DNA of 64,000 bases from Paraburkholderia solisilvae. Its GTDB lineage: Bacteria > Pseudomonadota > Gammaproteobacteria > Burkholderiales > Burkholderiaceae. The position numbers were made by a program, and so were the translations under genes. Of the stretch, positions 17,496-25,941 are shown piece after piece. Below the pieces are notes generated by a model. That model saw nothing but the letters and a program-made list of their open reading frames with translations. It was not told the DNA's origin and made no database searches. Each line of letters opens with the position of its first letter. Within the stretch, counting starts at the first letter, position 1. The DNA is taken from NCBI RefSeq assembly GCF_902859875.1, contig NZ_CADIKF010000001.1, positions 186,001 through 250,000 on the forward strand. The letters are read 5' to 3'.

Positions 17496-18151
17496 GCGCG
17501 GCGTTCCTCAGCGAGTTGGTTCAGCATGCCGGTGCCGGCCTCGATCGCGAGGCACACGCACCAGTAGAGCAGCACGGCCGTGACGAAGGCCGCGAACGGA
17601 ATGAAGTAGGTGGACTGGATGCCGGTCATTTCATGCGTGAGCTCGTTGACGGCGATCACAGTGAGGAACGCACTGTCCTTCACGATCTGGATAATCTGGT
17701 TGCCGATCATCGGCATCGCGCGCAGAAAGATTGGCGGCAGGATGATCCGGCGCAGCAGCGTGAAGCCGGAAAAGCCGAACGCCTTGCCCGATTCGATCAA
17801 CGCAACGGGCAGTTCGCGCCACGCGCCGCGCAGCAACTCCGCCATATACGCGGTGTTGTACAGGATCAGCGCAATCGCACCGGCCCACCAGTTCGACAGG
17901 CTGATGCCGAGTGTCGGCAGGCCGAAATAGATCAGGTAGACGAACAGCAGGAACGGCGCGCAGCGCATCGCATCGACATAGGCGGTGGCCGCGCGCGCGA
18001 TCGCCTTGCGTTTGGACATCAGGAGCGGCGTGAGCAGCGCGCCGAGCACGAGCGATGCGAGTGCGGAGCAGGTCAGCAGAATCACCGTGTTGAGCAAGCC
18101 GGACAGCACGTCGGCGCGCTGCGACCAGATGGTCGCGAAGTCGTGAATCAT
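17492..18151 (-). CDS. polar amino-acid ABC transporter permease 2
   Basis: A 219-residue inner-membrane permease of the HisMQ type. It has about five hydrophobic helices and the EAA-like loop ([19 protein letters not shown] followed by RAMPMIGNQ), which contacts the ATPase. Its stop overlaps the ATPase start and its own start overlaps the other permease stop (ATGA), so the three are translationally coupled. It should form a heterodimeric channel with the adjacent permease. Confidence 0.92.
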   Translation of the reverse strand: MIHDFATIWSQRADVLSGLLNTVILLTCSALASLVLGALLTPLLMSKRKAIARAATAYVDAMRCAPFLLFVYLIYFGLPTLGISLSNWWAGAIALILYNTAYMAELLRGAWRELPVALIESGKAFGFSGFTLLRRIILPPIFLRAMPMIGNQIIQIVKDSAFLTVIAVNELTHEMTGIQSTYFIPFAAFVTAVLLYWCVCLAIEAGTGMLNQLAEERRA

Positions 18152-18792
18152 GCGGCTTCTCCTTGCCGCGTGCGCGATTCGATCACGCGCTGCACGCGCA
18201 GCAGCGCATACACGATCACGCCATACAGCACCAGTGCGAACACGAACGGCGGCAGCGGTTCATACGTGTTCGAGCCGACGCGCAGCGCCGCGCGCGTGAT
18301 TTCGACAATGCCGATGACCGCCACCGCCGGCGTCGACTTGATCTGCAGCGTCATCTCGTTGACGAGGCCCGGCAGGCTCGCGCGCCAGACCTGCGGCAGC
18401 ACGATGCGGCGCATGCGCGTGAAGCGCGGCATCGCGAACGACAGCGCCGCGTCGTACTGATCGCGCGGAAACGCGACCAGCGCGCTGCGCCACACCTCGC
18501 AATTGAACGCGGCGGTGCTGATCGTCAGCGCGACGATCGCGGCGGGCACGGGGTCGAGCGAGAGGCCGAATTGCGGCAGCGCGAAGAAGATCAGCAGCGT
18601 CAGCGTGACCGTCGGACACGAGCGCACGATGCTCACGTACGAGTACACCGCGCGGTCGAGCACCGGCACGCGCGCCCAGCGGATCAGCGCGAGCGCGAGG
18701 CCGAGCGGCACGCCGAGCACGATGCTCGCGAGCGACAGCGAGATCGTCGCGAGCGCGCCGCGGGTAATGCTCCAGTAGTCGAATGCGGTCAT
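18148..18792 (-). CDS. polar amino-acid ABC transporter permease 1
   Basis: A 214-residue HisMQ-type permease. Hydrophobic helices alternate with the coupling loop RDQYDAALSFAMPRFTRMRR followed by IVLPQVWRASLPGL. The motif VSIVRSCPTVTLTLLIFFALP is typical of amino-acid permeases of this group. It lies 21 bp after the binding-protein stop and overlaps permease 2. Confidence 0.92.
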   Translation of the reverse strand: MTAFDYWSITRGALATISLSLASIVLGVPLGLALALIRWARVPVLDRAVYSYVSIVRSCPTVTLTLLIFFALPQFGLSLDPVPAAIVALTISTAAFNCEVWRSALVAFPRDQYDAALSFAMPRFTRMRRIVLPQVWRASLPGLVNEMTLQIKSTPAVAVIGIVEITRAALRVGSNTYEPLPPFVFALVLYGVIVYALLRVQRVIESRTRQGEAA

Positions 18793-18813
18793 CGGGCAGG
18801 CTCGTCTACAGAA

Positions 18814-19698
18814 TCAGTTGATCGACTGCGGCATCGATTCGAAGCTCGCGCCGAACCACTTCTTCTGCATCTGGTACATCTCGCCGCTCTTGCGCAGATC
18901 GAACAGCACCGCGTTGATCATCTGCAGCGCGGCGCTGTTGCCTTTTTTCACCGCCCACGCGATATACACCGGCTGGCCGAGTTTCTGGCCGAGCACGAAC
19001 GTGTCGGGGCGCGTCTTGATCAGCGAGTTCAGATTGATCTGCGTATTCGCAACCGCGTCGAGGCGCCCGACGCCGAGATCCTGATACGCCTCCGGATACG
19101 ACTGATATTCGACGATCTGCTTGATGCCCTGGCCGCCGTGCTTCTTCTTCAGTTCCTCGTCATACGCTTTCAGGTCCGCGAGCATCGCGCTGCCGGTTTG
19201 CGCGCCGACCACCTTGCCGACCAGATCGTCGCCCGACTTGATGCTCGAGCCTTTCTTCGTCGCGTAGTAAGTCGTCGATTCGACGAGCGGCGTCGTGAAG
19301 TCGAACGTGTTCTTGCGCTCCGGCGTGACCAGCACCGCGGTCACCGCCATGTCGTACTTGCCGGTCGTTACGCCCGGCAGAATGCCCGGCCACGGCATGA
19401 TCTGCTGGCGCACCTCGACCGGCAGCTTCTTCTTCACGAGCGCGAGCATTTCGTTGTCGTAGCCGGTCGGCTTGCCGTCGTCGACGAATTCGAACGGCTT
19501 GAAGTCGTCTTCGGTCGCCACCGTCAGATAGCCGCGCGCCTTGATCTCGTCGGCGCTTGCCGCGTGCGCGGGTTGCGTGAAGCCGAGGCCGAGGCCGGCT
19601 GCGGCGAGCGCCGCGAACAGCGTAAGCACGACGGCACGACGCGCGGCGGCGCGCGGTTTCGCCGGAAGGGCGTTCACTCGATAAATACGGGACGGCAT
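18814..19698 (-). CDS. polar amino-acid ABC transporter substrate-binding protein
   Basis: A 294-residue SBP_bac_3 protein. After a basic head, the signal core (AVVLTLFAALAAAGLGLGF) ends at AHA before ASADE. Fold marks are LTVATEDDFKPFEFVDDGKPTG, the DMAVTAVLVTPERKNTFDFT ligand loop, VGAQTGSAML and GRLDAVANTQ. AAGGGG lies six bases before ATG 19698. Within the family, the ligand Arg in TPERK would bind the alpha-carboxylate of an amino acid. It is the first gene of the four-gene importer. A role in delivering a substrate to the adjacent nitrogen-catabolic genes is possible but unproven. Confidence 0.92.
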   Translation of the reverse strand: MPSRIYRVNALPAKPRAAARRAVVLTLFAALAAAGLGLGFTQPAHAASADEIKARGYLTVATEDDFKPFEFVDDGKPTGYDNEMLALVKKKLPVEVRQQIMPWPGILPGVTTGKYDMAVTAVLVTPERKNTFDFTTPLVESTTYYATKKGSSIKSGDDLVGKVVGAQTGSAMLADLKAYDEELKKKHGGQGIKQIVEYQSYPEAYQDLGVGRLDAVANTQINLNSLIKTRPDTFVLGQKLGQPVYIAWAVKKGNSAALQMINAVLFDLRKSGEMYQMQKKWFGASFESMPQSIN

Positions 19699-20101
19699 GT
19701 GTTTCCCCTTTGCGGTTGGATGCGGCGGTCGATCAAGCATCGCTGCGAGCAGCGATTTTTGTTTGCACACTGACGAGTTCGTGTCGCGACGATGCAAATG
19801 ACATGCCAGTGACCGGTCTCACGCGGGCGGCGCGATGCGCGCGCGTGACGTGCGTCAGGAGAACCGGCGGGGCGCGCGCACAGCGCACCAAAGCGTCGCG
19901 GCAATGCACGCTGCGCTGCGCGTTTTGCACTTGTTTGGACGGTGCGGCGGCGCTGTTTTGAACGCTCGCTGCGAGCGTGGCGCGCCGTCCGGCGAACTCG
20001 TGGAAAACGCGCTGCGAGATATGTCGCGAGATGCGCCGCCGCAGCGCATCTTCCTGATACGATGTGTACTGACGAAATCGCGAACGAGAGGAGCGTTGAC
20101 C
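19699..20101. other. divergent intergenic region upstream of the ABC importer and MarR gene
   Basis: About 400 bp with no gene-like frame. It should contain both divergent promoters. GCGAGAT occurs twice (around 20008-20030) on either side of a TCGC-rich stretch, and a GTGTAC core is present near 20064, similar to the core of the repeats before the second MarR gene. Neither is strong enough to call an operator. Confidence 0.35.
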
Positions 20102-20152
20102 ATGACTGAAACCATCGCCTGGCGTGTTCCGGCGAACACCGCCGCGCCATGA
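20102..20152 (+). CDS. 16-residue leader peptide coupled to the MarR gene
   Basis: The frame MTETIAWRVPANTAAP starts at ATG 20102, eight bases after a strong GAGAGGAG ribosome site, and stops with TGA overlapping the MarR ATG (ATGA at 20149-20152). The MarR gene itself has no visible ribosome site. This arrangement suggests that ribosomes load on the small frame and re-initiate on MarR. It shows no run of a single amino acid typical of attenuation. It may be a translational-coupling leader, or MarR may start elsewhere. Confidence 0.5.
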   Translation: MTETIAWRVPANTAAP

Positions 20153-20715
20153 CCGTCCGCGCCTCCAGCAAGCGAACGGCCGCACATGCCGCCGCCGCGC
20201 CGGCGCATGCGGCCGACGCGTCCGAATGGCGGCATACCTCGCTCGACGCGCGGCCCGGCTTTCTGATTCGCCGTCTGCATCAGATTCACGTCGCGCTGTT
20301 TATCGAGGAGTGCGCGCCGGAAGGCATCACGCCGGTGCAATACAGCATCCTGACCGCGCTCGATCAGATGGGACCGTCCGAGCAGATCGCGCTGTCGAAT
20401 GCAGTCGGGCTCGATCGTGCGAATACCGCGGACGTGATCGCACGGCTTGCCGAGCGGCGCTTTATTCAGCGGCGCGGGTCGCGCACGGATAAACGCAAGA
20501 AGGTTGCGGAATTGACCGATATCGGGCGCGCGCTGCTGGCGCGGCTCGAAACCGGCGTCGAGCGCGCGCACGAACGTACGCTCGCCGCGTTGCCGGAAAA
20601 AGACCGCAAGCAGTTTATGGCGTACCTGGTGCGGCTCGTCGATACGAACAACGAATTGAGCCGCACACCGATCAGACGCGAACGCAAGCGGAGCGACGCG
20701 CAGTCTGATGCGTAG
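20149..20715 (+). CDS. MarR-family transcriptional regulator
   Basis: A 188-residue MarR protein. A disordered Ala-rich head (1-30) precedes RPGFLIRRLHQIHVALFIEE, GITPVQYSILTALDQMG, the winged helix (QIALSNAVGLDRANTADVIARLAERRFIQRR) and the wing GSRTDKRKKVAEL. It is strikingly similar to the second MarR protein at 30033, sharing RPGFLIRR-HQIH and TPVQYS-LTALD. MarR regulators respond to small aromatic or heterocyclic ligands. It is divergent from the amino-acid importer and convergent with the catabolic operon, so it may control either. Translation may depend on the preceding leader frame. Confidence 0.9.
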   Translation: MTVRASSKRTAAHAAAAPAHAADASEWRHTSLDARPGFLIRRLHQIHVALFIEECAPEGITPVQYSILTALDQMGPSEQIALSNAVGLDRANTADVIARLAERRFIQRRGSRTDKRKKVAELTDIGRALLARLETGVERAHERTLAALPEKDRKQFMAYLVRLVDTNNELSRTPIRRERKRSDAQSDA

Positions 20716-20762
20716 TTGCACGCGCAATCAGACGCGCAATCGCAGCGCAGTCGGACACATCA

Positions 20763-22067
20763 TCAGCCGTCCGTCTGCGCGCTTGCCAGCATGTCGTGCA
20801 CCGCGCGCGCCACCGCAAGCACGCCTTCGTCGTCGCCGCGCGTGCCGATCACCGACAGCCCGAGCGGCGCACCGTCGAACGATGCCCACGGCAGGCTGAC
20901 CTGCGGCAAGCCGGCCAGCCCGGCGAGGGACAGCATCTGCTGCGAGCGCACCCGCACTTCGTCGATTTCCGCGCCGGAGGTGCCGATCAGCGGCGCGATC
21001 CACGGCAGCGTCGGCATCACGATATAGGTGTCCGGTTCGTCGAAGATGCGCGCGAGCGTACGGATCGCATCGCTGCGCATGCGGTTCGCGGCATGCACTT
21101 GCGCGTCGCTGATCGTGACCGCGGCCTTCAGGCGCGCGCGGACGTCGTCGCCGAAACTATCGAGATGCCGCATCGCCCACGCGCCATGCTGTTGCGCGAT
21201 TTCGGCCGCCTGCAGCACGCGGAAACATTGCGACCACGCTTCGGGCGCGAGGCTGGCCGATGTCAGCAGGCTGGTTTCGAAGCGCCCGGACAGCGTATCG
21301 AATGCGGTCGCGAACGCGGCCCGCACGCGCACATGCAGCAAGGTCACGAGGTCGTCGGGCAGGCACAGCATCACGCGTGCGGGCAATGCCTGCGTCGTGC
21401 TGTGCGCGAGCACGTTGAACACGTCGGTGAGCAGCGCGCCATCGCGGGTGAGCCAGCCGATCGTATCGAAGCTGTGCGCGAGCGTGAAGCAGCCGTTGGC
21501 GGCGATGCGGCCGTGCGTCGGCCGGATGCCCCAGATGCCGCAGTAACTCGCAGGCAGCCGCACCGAGCCGCCGCAGTCGGTGCCAAGGCCGATGTCCGCG
21601 TGGCCGGCGGCGACCGCGACCGCCGAACCCGACGACGAACCGCCGGGTATCCGGCGCGGATTGGCCGGATTGCGCGGCATGCCGTAATGGACATTGACGC
21701 CGGCGAGGCTGTAGGTCAGCTCGTCGGTGACGGTTTTGCCGACCCACTGTGCGCCCTGCTCGAGCAGCCTTTCCACGACGAGCGCGGTGGATTTCGCGAG
21801 CGGTTGTTGCGCGGCCCACGTCGGGTTGCCGCCGCCGGTGCGCAGCCCTTCGACGTCGAATACGTCCTTGACCGCGAGGCGCTGGCCGGCGAGCGGCGCG
21901 CGCGCCGCGTGTTGCGACGCGGCTTGCGCGGCATGATGCGGAGCAGGCGCGGGCACAGCGGCAAGCGGCGGCGCGAGTTTCGCGGCCAGCGCGACCGGCA
22001 GGGCGCCGAAGCCGTCGCGAACGAAGGCGCCGTTCAGGCCCGGTTCAAGCAGCATGTCCTGTGTCAT
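20763..22067 (-). CDS. amidase-signature hydrolase
   Basis: A 434-residue amidase-signature enzyme. The Ser-Ser-Lys triad is visible: Lys67 in AVKDVFDV, the Ser cluster in IPGGSSSGSAVAVAAG (about 140-155) and the nucleophile Ser168 in GTDCGGSVRLPA. Such enzymes hydrolyse amides in the cytoplasm; AtzE/AtzF/HpxY-type members act on ring-cleavage products such as biuret, allophanate or oxamate-like compounds. It overlaps the HpxZ-like gene by four bases, and HpxZ/AtzH proteins commonly accompany such amidases. It is the last gene of the Mo-hydroxylase operon. The substrate is probably a linear amide or ureido acid made upstream in the pathway, by inference. Confidence 0.88.
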   Translation of the reverse strand: MTQDMLLEPGLNGAFVRDGFGALPVALAAKLAPPLAAVPAPAPHHAAQAASQHAARAPLAGQRLAVKDVFDVEGLRTGGGNPTWAAQQPLAKSTALVVERLLEQGAQWVGKTVTDELTYSLAGVNVHYGMPRNPANPRRIPGGSSSGSAVAVAAGHADIGLGTDCGGSVRLPASYCGIWGIRPTHGRIAANGCFTLAHSFDTIGWLTRDGALLTDVFNVLAHSTTQALPARVMLCLPDDLVTLLHVRVRAAFATAFDTLSGRFETSLLTSASLAPEAWSQCFRVLQAAEIAQQHGAWAMRHLDSFGDDVRARLKAAVTISDAQVHAANRMRSDAIRTLARIFDEPDTYIVMPTLPWIAPLIGTSGAEIDEVRVRSQQMLSLAGLAGLPQVSLPWASFDGAPLGLSVIGTRGDDEGVLAVARAVHDMLASAQTDG

Positions 22068-22441
22068 TTTTCCATCCAGCTAACGTGTGCGGCGACCACG
22101 CGCCAGTGTTCGCCAATCTTCACCCAGGTCTGCGACTGGCGGCCGATGCGCGCTTCGCCGTCGCGTGTGAACGTGATGTTCGCGACCGCATAGTCGTGAC
22201 CGAAAGTCGTGATCGAGCGCTCGACCACGGTGCGCATCAGGTCGCCGCCTGGCCGCTGTGCACGAAACGCACGGATTTCGTCATATCCAACCAGGTTCTC
22301 CGTTGCGCCGTAGCGCAACGTATGCGGACTGTTCCAGAACAGCGCGTCGAGCATCGCGACATCGTTGGTTGTGAGCGCGGTCTCATAAGCGTCGAATGCG
22401 GCGCTGACGGCGGCGTGCGTGGCGGGGTCGTTGATCAGCAT
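22064..22441 (-). CDS. HpxZ/AtzH-like SnoaL-fold protein
   Basis: A 125-residue protein of the DUF3225/HpxZ group (NTF2/SnoaL fold). Characteristic segments are AFDAYETALTTNDVAMLDALFW, HTLRYGATENLVGYDEIRAFR and QSQTWVKIGEHWRVVAAHVSW. In Klebsiella hpxWXYZ, HpxZ belongs to oxalurate catabolism. AtzH-like proteins accompany amidases of s-triazine degradation. ATG 22441 gives the family-typical start; the frame is open for 26 further codons. It ends overlapping the amidase start. It may stabilise the amidase or handle a small acid product; its exact activity is unclear. Confidence 0.82.
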   Translation of the reverse strand: MLINDPATHAAVSAAFDAYETALTTNDVAMLDALFWNSPHTLRYGATENLVGYDEIRAFRAQRPGGDLMRTVVERSITTFGHDYAVANITFTRDGEARIGRQSQTWVKIGEHWRVVAAHVSWMEK

Positions 22442-22528
22442 GTTCAAGGCAATGAAGCGGTTGCGGGCGAATCTGCGTTCAGTCTCGCAGAAAAAGCGGC
22501 CGGCGTGCAAACCAGGCAATGCGCGGAG

Positions 22529-23719
22529 TTAGTGGTTTCGCAAAGCGGCTTCGAACAGCGCAACCGGCGCTGCGTAGACGCCGCGGCCCACGAGACCGGT
22601 GCGGCCGTCCGCGCCGATCATCGCGATGGCGGCGAGCGGTGCGAGGCTTCTGTCGGCAACGGCGGCTGCGTCGAGGGCGCAACGCAACATTGGGAATGCC
22701 GGATGCGCGCCTGGGAAAAGGGTAGGTTGCGCATCCTGCCAGCCGGCCGGCAGCCACGTCGCAAATGCGTGCGCGGGTTCGGGTGCGAGCGCGAACGCGT
22801 GTGCGCCGAAGCCGGCGGCGTCGATCACGCCGCTGTCGCCGGTCAGCGGCGCGGCGATCGCATCCGCGGTATGAGCGAGGCGCGGTCCCGCCGGCGCGGC
22901 GGCCGGCTGTGTGGTCCATGCGTGCGGGTCGCCCGCGACCCGTACGCCGACATCGCGGCCATTGCCGGCCAGCGCGATAACCAGGCTGGCCGCCGGGTCG
23001 GCGCCGTCCGCCGCCGCGGACATCATCAGGTGACACGCGGCCATCCACAGTGTCAGAAAGAACAGCGGCGTATCGGCCAGCATTGCATCGACCGGCAACT
23101 CGGCGATATGCGGCGATAGTTGCGCGCGCAATGAAGCAGTGGCCGCCGTGGTGCGCGCATGCAGATCGTCACCGCCGGCGAGGCCGGCCGCCGCATGCGT
23201 GAACAGGTCGATCGGGCCGCTGCGCTCGAGCGCAGCGGTGAGCGCGGACGCGAGCAGCGTGTCGCGCCATGCAAGTCGCGGCAGCACCGCGGGGTTGCGG
23301 CTGCCGAAGCGGATCTGCGCGCCCGTGCCGCTGCCGAGAAGCGACCATGCGCGGCGCGATGGGGCTTGCGGGTCCGCGACTTCAACAAGCGTCGTCGACG
23401 GCGAGATGACCGCGGCAAGCGGTGTGACCACGCCGAACGATTGCGCGGCGACCAGCCGGACCTGACCGCTCGCGATCAGCTGCTCGGCCTGCGCTTCGGT
23501 CGTTGCCCAGTTTTCGTACAGGCAGCACAACACCGCCGACGACAACACCGGTGCGGCCGGATCGCAGGGGTCCGCATACGGCGGGCCCGCGTGCAGCAGC
23601 GTGAAGTCGGGCAGTCCGAGCGCGTCGCGGGCGCGCGCCACGCGTTGCCAGTGCGGACGGACGGCGTACAGACGTTCGAGTGCCGGGTGGTTGGCGTCGG
23701 TTGTCACGGGTATGTTCAT
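22529..23719 (-). CDS. DUF1116 family protein
   Basis: A 396-residue protein resembling the DUF1116 family (YlbE-like). Recognisable pieces are WQRVARARDALGLPDFTLLHAGPP, RRAWSLLGSGTGAQIRFG, LLASALTAALERSGPIDLF, and ALAGNGRDVGVRVAGDP. In enterobacteria the YlbE/AllG protein is one subunit of oxamate carbamoyltransferase together with FdrA/AllF and AllH. No FdrA or AllH partner is seen here, so the role must differ or the partners lie elsewhere. It sits between the HpxZ-like gene and CoxG with small gaps and no opposing genes, so it is part of the operon. Confidence 0.8.
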   Translation of the reverse strand: MNIPVTTDANHPALERLYAVRPHWQRVARARDALGLPDFTLLHAGPPYADPCDPAAPVLSSAVLCCLYENWATTEAQAEQLIASGQVRLVAAQSFGVVTPLAAVISPSTTLVEVADPQAPSRRAWSLLGSGTGAQIRFGSRNPAVLPRLAWRDTLLASALTAALERSGPIDLFTHAAAGLAGGDDLHARTTAATASLRAQLSPHIAELPVDAMLADTPLFFLTLWMAACHLMMSAAADGADPAASLVIALAGNGRDVGVRVAGDPHAWTTQPAAAPAGPRLAHTADAIAAPLTGDSGVIDAAGFGAHAFALAPEPAHAFATWLPAGWQDAQPTLFPGAHPAFPMLRCALDAAAVADRSLAPLAAIAMIGADGRTGLVGRGVYAAPVALFEAALRNH

Positions 23720-23725
23720 TTCGGG

Positions 23726-24559
23726 TTACCGCGAACTCGCGCGGACGCGCAGCCAGCCGCGGATGCGCGACCACAGCATTTTCCAGAACAGATTGCCGAG
23801 GTCGAGCGGTGCGTTGGCCGGCTGCGCGACGCGAGCAGCGGGTGGCGCGGTTGGGGGCGACGAGGCGGCGACGGCAGGCTGCGTGTGCGGTGTCGCGTCG
23901 TTCGTCGCGCGCGTCGCGGCAGGCGCGGGCGTGTTCAGCGTGTGCGGCGTGTCCACGGATGCGATCGCCGGCGCCGCGGCCGACGTGGGCGCTGCGTCGG
24001 CATTGGCGGGTGCGATCTGCTGTGCTTCGGTGCGCGCCTCGGGAACCGATGTCTGCCGCTCCGCGGTTGGCGCCGGCGTAGGCGCCAGCGCGGATGCAGC
24101 GTTCGCGCTTTGCGTATCGAGCTTCGTTTTGAGATTCTGCGCGAACGCTTCGGTCAGACGCGTCGCGAGTTCCTTCACGATGCCGCCGCGCGAAAACTGC
24201 GCGAGACTGCCGGCGATGGTGTAGTCAACCTTCACGTCGACGCGCGTTTCGTCAGGCGCAGTGGCATGCAATGCAAACCCGGCGACGCCTTTCACGCGCG
24301 ATGCGCTCTTGCGGTCGACGCCGCCGCCGCTGACGCTGCCACATCTGCTGTTTTCGTCGAGCGTGATCGCGCCGTCGCCGGCGAAGCTCGCGACGATCGG
24401 GCCGAGCTTGACGGTCATCGCCAGTTTGAGCGCGCCGTTATCGGGCGGCGCGGTGAGCGATGCGCCGGGCAGGCACGCGACGATGCCGGACGTATCGTGA
24501 AACGATGCCCATACGTCGTCGAGCGGATAGGCGACGGTAAAGCTTTGTTCGATTTCCAT
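23726..24559 (-). CDS. CoxG-like SRPBCC protein with long C-terminal extension
   Basis: A 277-residue protein. Residues 1-150 are a CoxG/SRPBCC domain (MEIEQSFTVAYPLDDVWASF, CLPGASLT, ITLDENSRCG, VDYTIAGSLAQFSRGGIVKELATRLTEAFAQNL). CoxG assists assembly of CO-dehydrogenase-like enzymes at the membrane in Oligotropha. The middle (155-250) is Ala/Pro/Thr-rich and probably disordered. The last 25 residues (LGNLFWKMLWSRIRGWLRVR) look like an amphipathic membrane-binding helix. It is six bases from the DUF1116 gene. It probably helps mature or anchor the molybdenum hydroxylase of this operon. Confidence 0.87.
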   Translation of the reverse strand: MEIEQSFTVAYPLDDVWASFHDTSGIVACLPGASLTAPPDNGALKLAMTVKLGPIVASFAGDGAITLDENSRCGSVSGGGVDRKSASRVKGVAGFALHATAPDETRVDVKVDYTIAGSLAQFSRGGIVKELATRLTEAFAQNLKTKLDTQSANAASALAPTPAPTAERQTSVPEARTEAQQIAPANADAAPTSAAAPAIASVDTPHTLNTPAPAATRATNDATPHTQPAVAASSPPTAPPAARVAQPANAPLDLGNLFWKMLWSRIRGWLRVRASSR

Positions 24560-24580
24560 TGAGCCTCGCGAGCGAAAGTG

Positions 24581-25114
24581 TCAGGCGGCCGTGGCAGTGA
24601 CGGCGGCAGCGGCGGCGAGCGGCCGGGTGCTCGCCGCGCGACGCGCATCGAGCACGCGGCGAATCGCGCGGACAATGCCGACATAGCCGGTGCAGCGGCA
24701 TAGATTGCCCGCGAGTTCGTAGCGCACGCGCGCGTCGTCGGCGTCGGGCAGGCGGGTCACGATGTCGCGCGCGGTGACGATCATCCCCGGCGTGCAATAG
24801 CCGCATTGCAGCGCATGCTCGGCCGAGAATGCGGCGCGCAGTTCGTTCATCAGCGCGTCGTCGTCGAAGCCTTCGATGGTGCGCACGTGCGCACCCGCGC
24901 ACGCGATTGCCGGCGTGATGCACGAGCGGGCCGGCGCGCCGTCGATCTGCACCGTGCACGCGCCGCACACGCCCTGTTCGCAGCCGATATTGGTGCCGGT
25001 CAGCAGTTGCGCCTCGCGCAGGAAATCGGCGAGATGCGTGCGCGGTTCGACGAACGCGGCGACGGGCGCGTCGTTCACGGTGAGTTGCAGCGGCTTTTTG
25101 CGCGCGTCGGTCAT
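24581..25114 (-). CDS. molybdenum hydroxylase, 2Fe-2S subunit (CoxS/XdhC type)
   Basis: A 177-residue iron-sulfur subunit with the two 2Fe-2S sites of the xanthine oxidase family. The plant-type site has Cys45, Cys50, Cys53 and Cys65 (GCEQGVCGACTVQIDG then SCITP). The helical site has Cys104, Cys107, Cys139 and Cys141 (QCGYCTPGM, NLCRCTGY). It passes electrons from the molybdenum centre to FAD. ATG 25114 overlaps the FAD-subunit stop (ATGA). All eight cysteines are present. Gene order is large, FAD, 2Fe-2S, unlike coxMSL. Confidence 0.95.
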   Translation of the reverse strand: MTDARKKPLQLTVNDAPVAAFVEPRTHLADFLREAQLLTGTNIGCEQGVCGACTVQIDGAPARSCITPAIACAGAHVRTIEGFDDDALMNELRAAFSAEHALQCGYCTPGMIVTARDIVTRLPDADDARVRYELAGNLCRCTGYVGIVRAIRRVLDARRAASTRPLAAAAAVTATAA

Positions 25115-25941
25115 GGCGTATTCCTGCCGTCAGTGCGGAGCGTCGCGGCCGCGCGTTCGAGCGCGACGTGATGCACCTGGTATTCGTAGCTGCCGGGTTC
25201 GAGGCCCGCGTCGCGCAGCGGCGGTTCAAGGGCCGCGGACGTGGGGTCGTCGAGCAGCGCGCGCGCGTCGGCAATCAGATGCGGCGGGCCGTCGAGCGCG
25301 CCGATCACCGCGCGGCATACACCGGCGGCGGCATCGTCGATGAAAAGCGCGATCGCTTCGGCGAACTCGCCGGGCTTGTGGTTGAACTTGTAGTAGCTCC
25401 AGCGGGCTCCGGCGCTGAGCTTTCTGATGCGTACGCCGGTGAGGATCTCGTCGGGTTCGAGTGCGGTCGTGAATGCACCGGACATCCAGTCTTCACTGTT
25501 GACGACGCGTTCACCGCTTCCGCCCACCACCAGAAAGTCCGCGTCGAGGCCGCGCATCACATTGATCCAGTCGGCGGCCGGGTCCGCGTGCGCGAGGCTG
25601 CCGCCGAGCGTCCCGCGATTGCGCACCGCGCGATACGCGATGCCGCGTGCGACATAGGCCATCAACCCTTGCGTGTAGTCGTCGACGGCGCGGTCTTCGA
25701 TCTGCGCATGCGTGATCGCCGCGCCGAGCACGCCGTACGCGCCTTCGTCGCGGCAGGCGCGCAGCGCCGCGATGCCGCGCACGTCGACCAGCAGTTCGGG
25801 CTGCGCGAAGCGCAGGTTCATCATCGGCCCGAGCGACTGGCTGCCGGCGACGAACTTGCCGGCGCCCGCGCTCGCTGCGACGACGCGCACCGCTTCGTCG
25901 CAACCGGCCGGCTTTTCATAGTCGAATGCGGCGGCTTTCAT
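25111..25941 (-). CDS. molybdenum hydroxylase, FAD-binding subunit (CoxM type)
   Basis: A 276-residue FAD subunit. The FAD-binding signatures are AGSQSLGPMMNLR (about 36-48) and RNRGTLGGSLAHADPAAD (about 108-125), with the C-terminal CO-dehydrogenase-flavoprotein domain from about 175. ATG 25941 overlaps the large-subunit stop, so all three subunits are coupled. It transfers electrons from the iron-sulfur subunit to an acceptor, NAD or a quinone, which cannot be told from sequence. Confidence 0.94.
   Translation of the reverse strand: MKAAAFDYEKPAGCDEAVRVVAASAGAGKFVAGSQSLGPMMNLRFAQPELLVDVRGIAALRACRDEGAYGVLGAAITHAQIEDRAVDDYTQGLMAYVARGIAYRAVRNRGTLGGSLAHADPAADWINVMRGLDADFLVVGGSGERVVNSEDWMSGAFTTALEPDEILTGVRIRKLSAGARWSYYKFNHKPGEFAEAIALFIDDAAAGVCRAVIGALDGPPHLIADARALLDDPTSAALEPPLRDAGLEPGSYEYQVHHVALERAAATLRTDGRNTP

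Noticed and set aside
18163..19773. Antisense frame of 536 residues opposite the amino-acid permease and binding-protein genes
   Set aside because: It is the mirror of real genes in a GC-rich genome, extremely rich in Arg, Glu, Ala and His, with no fold.
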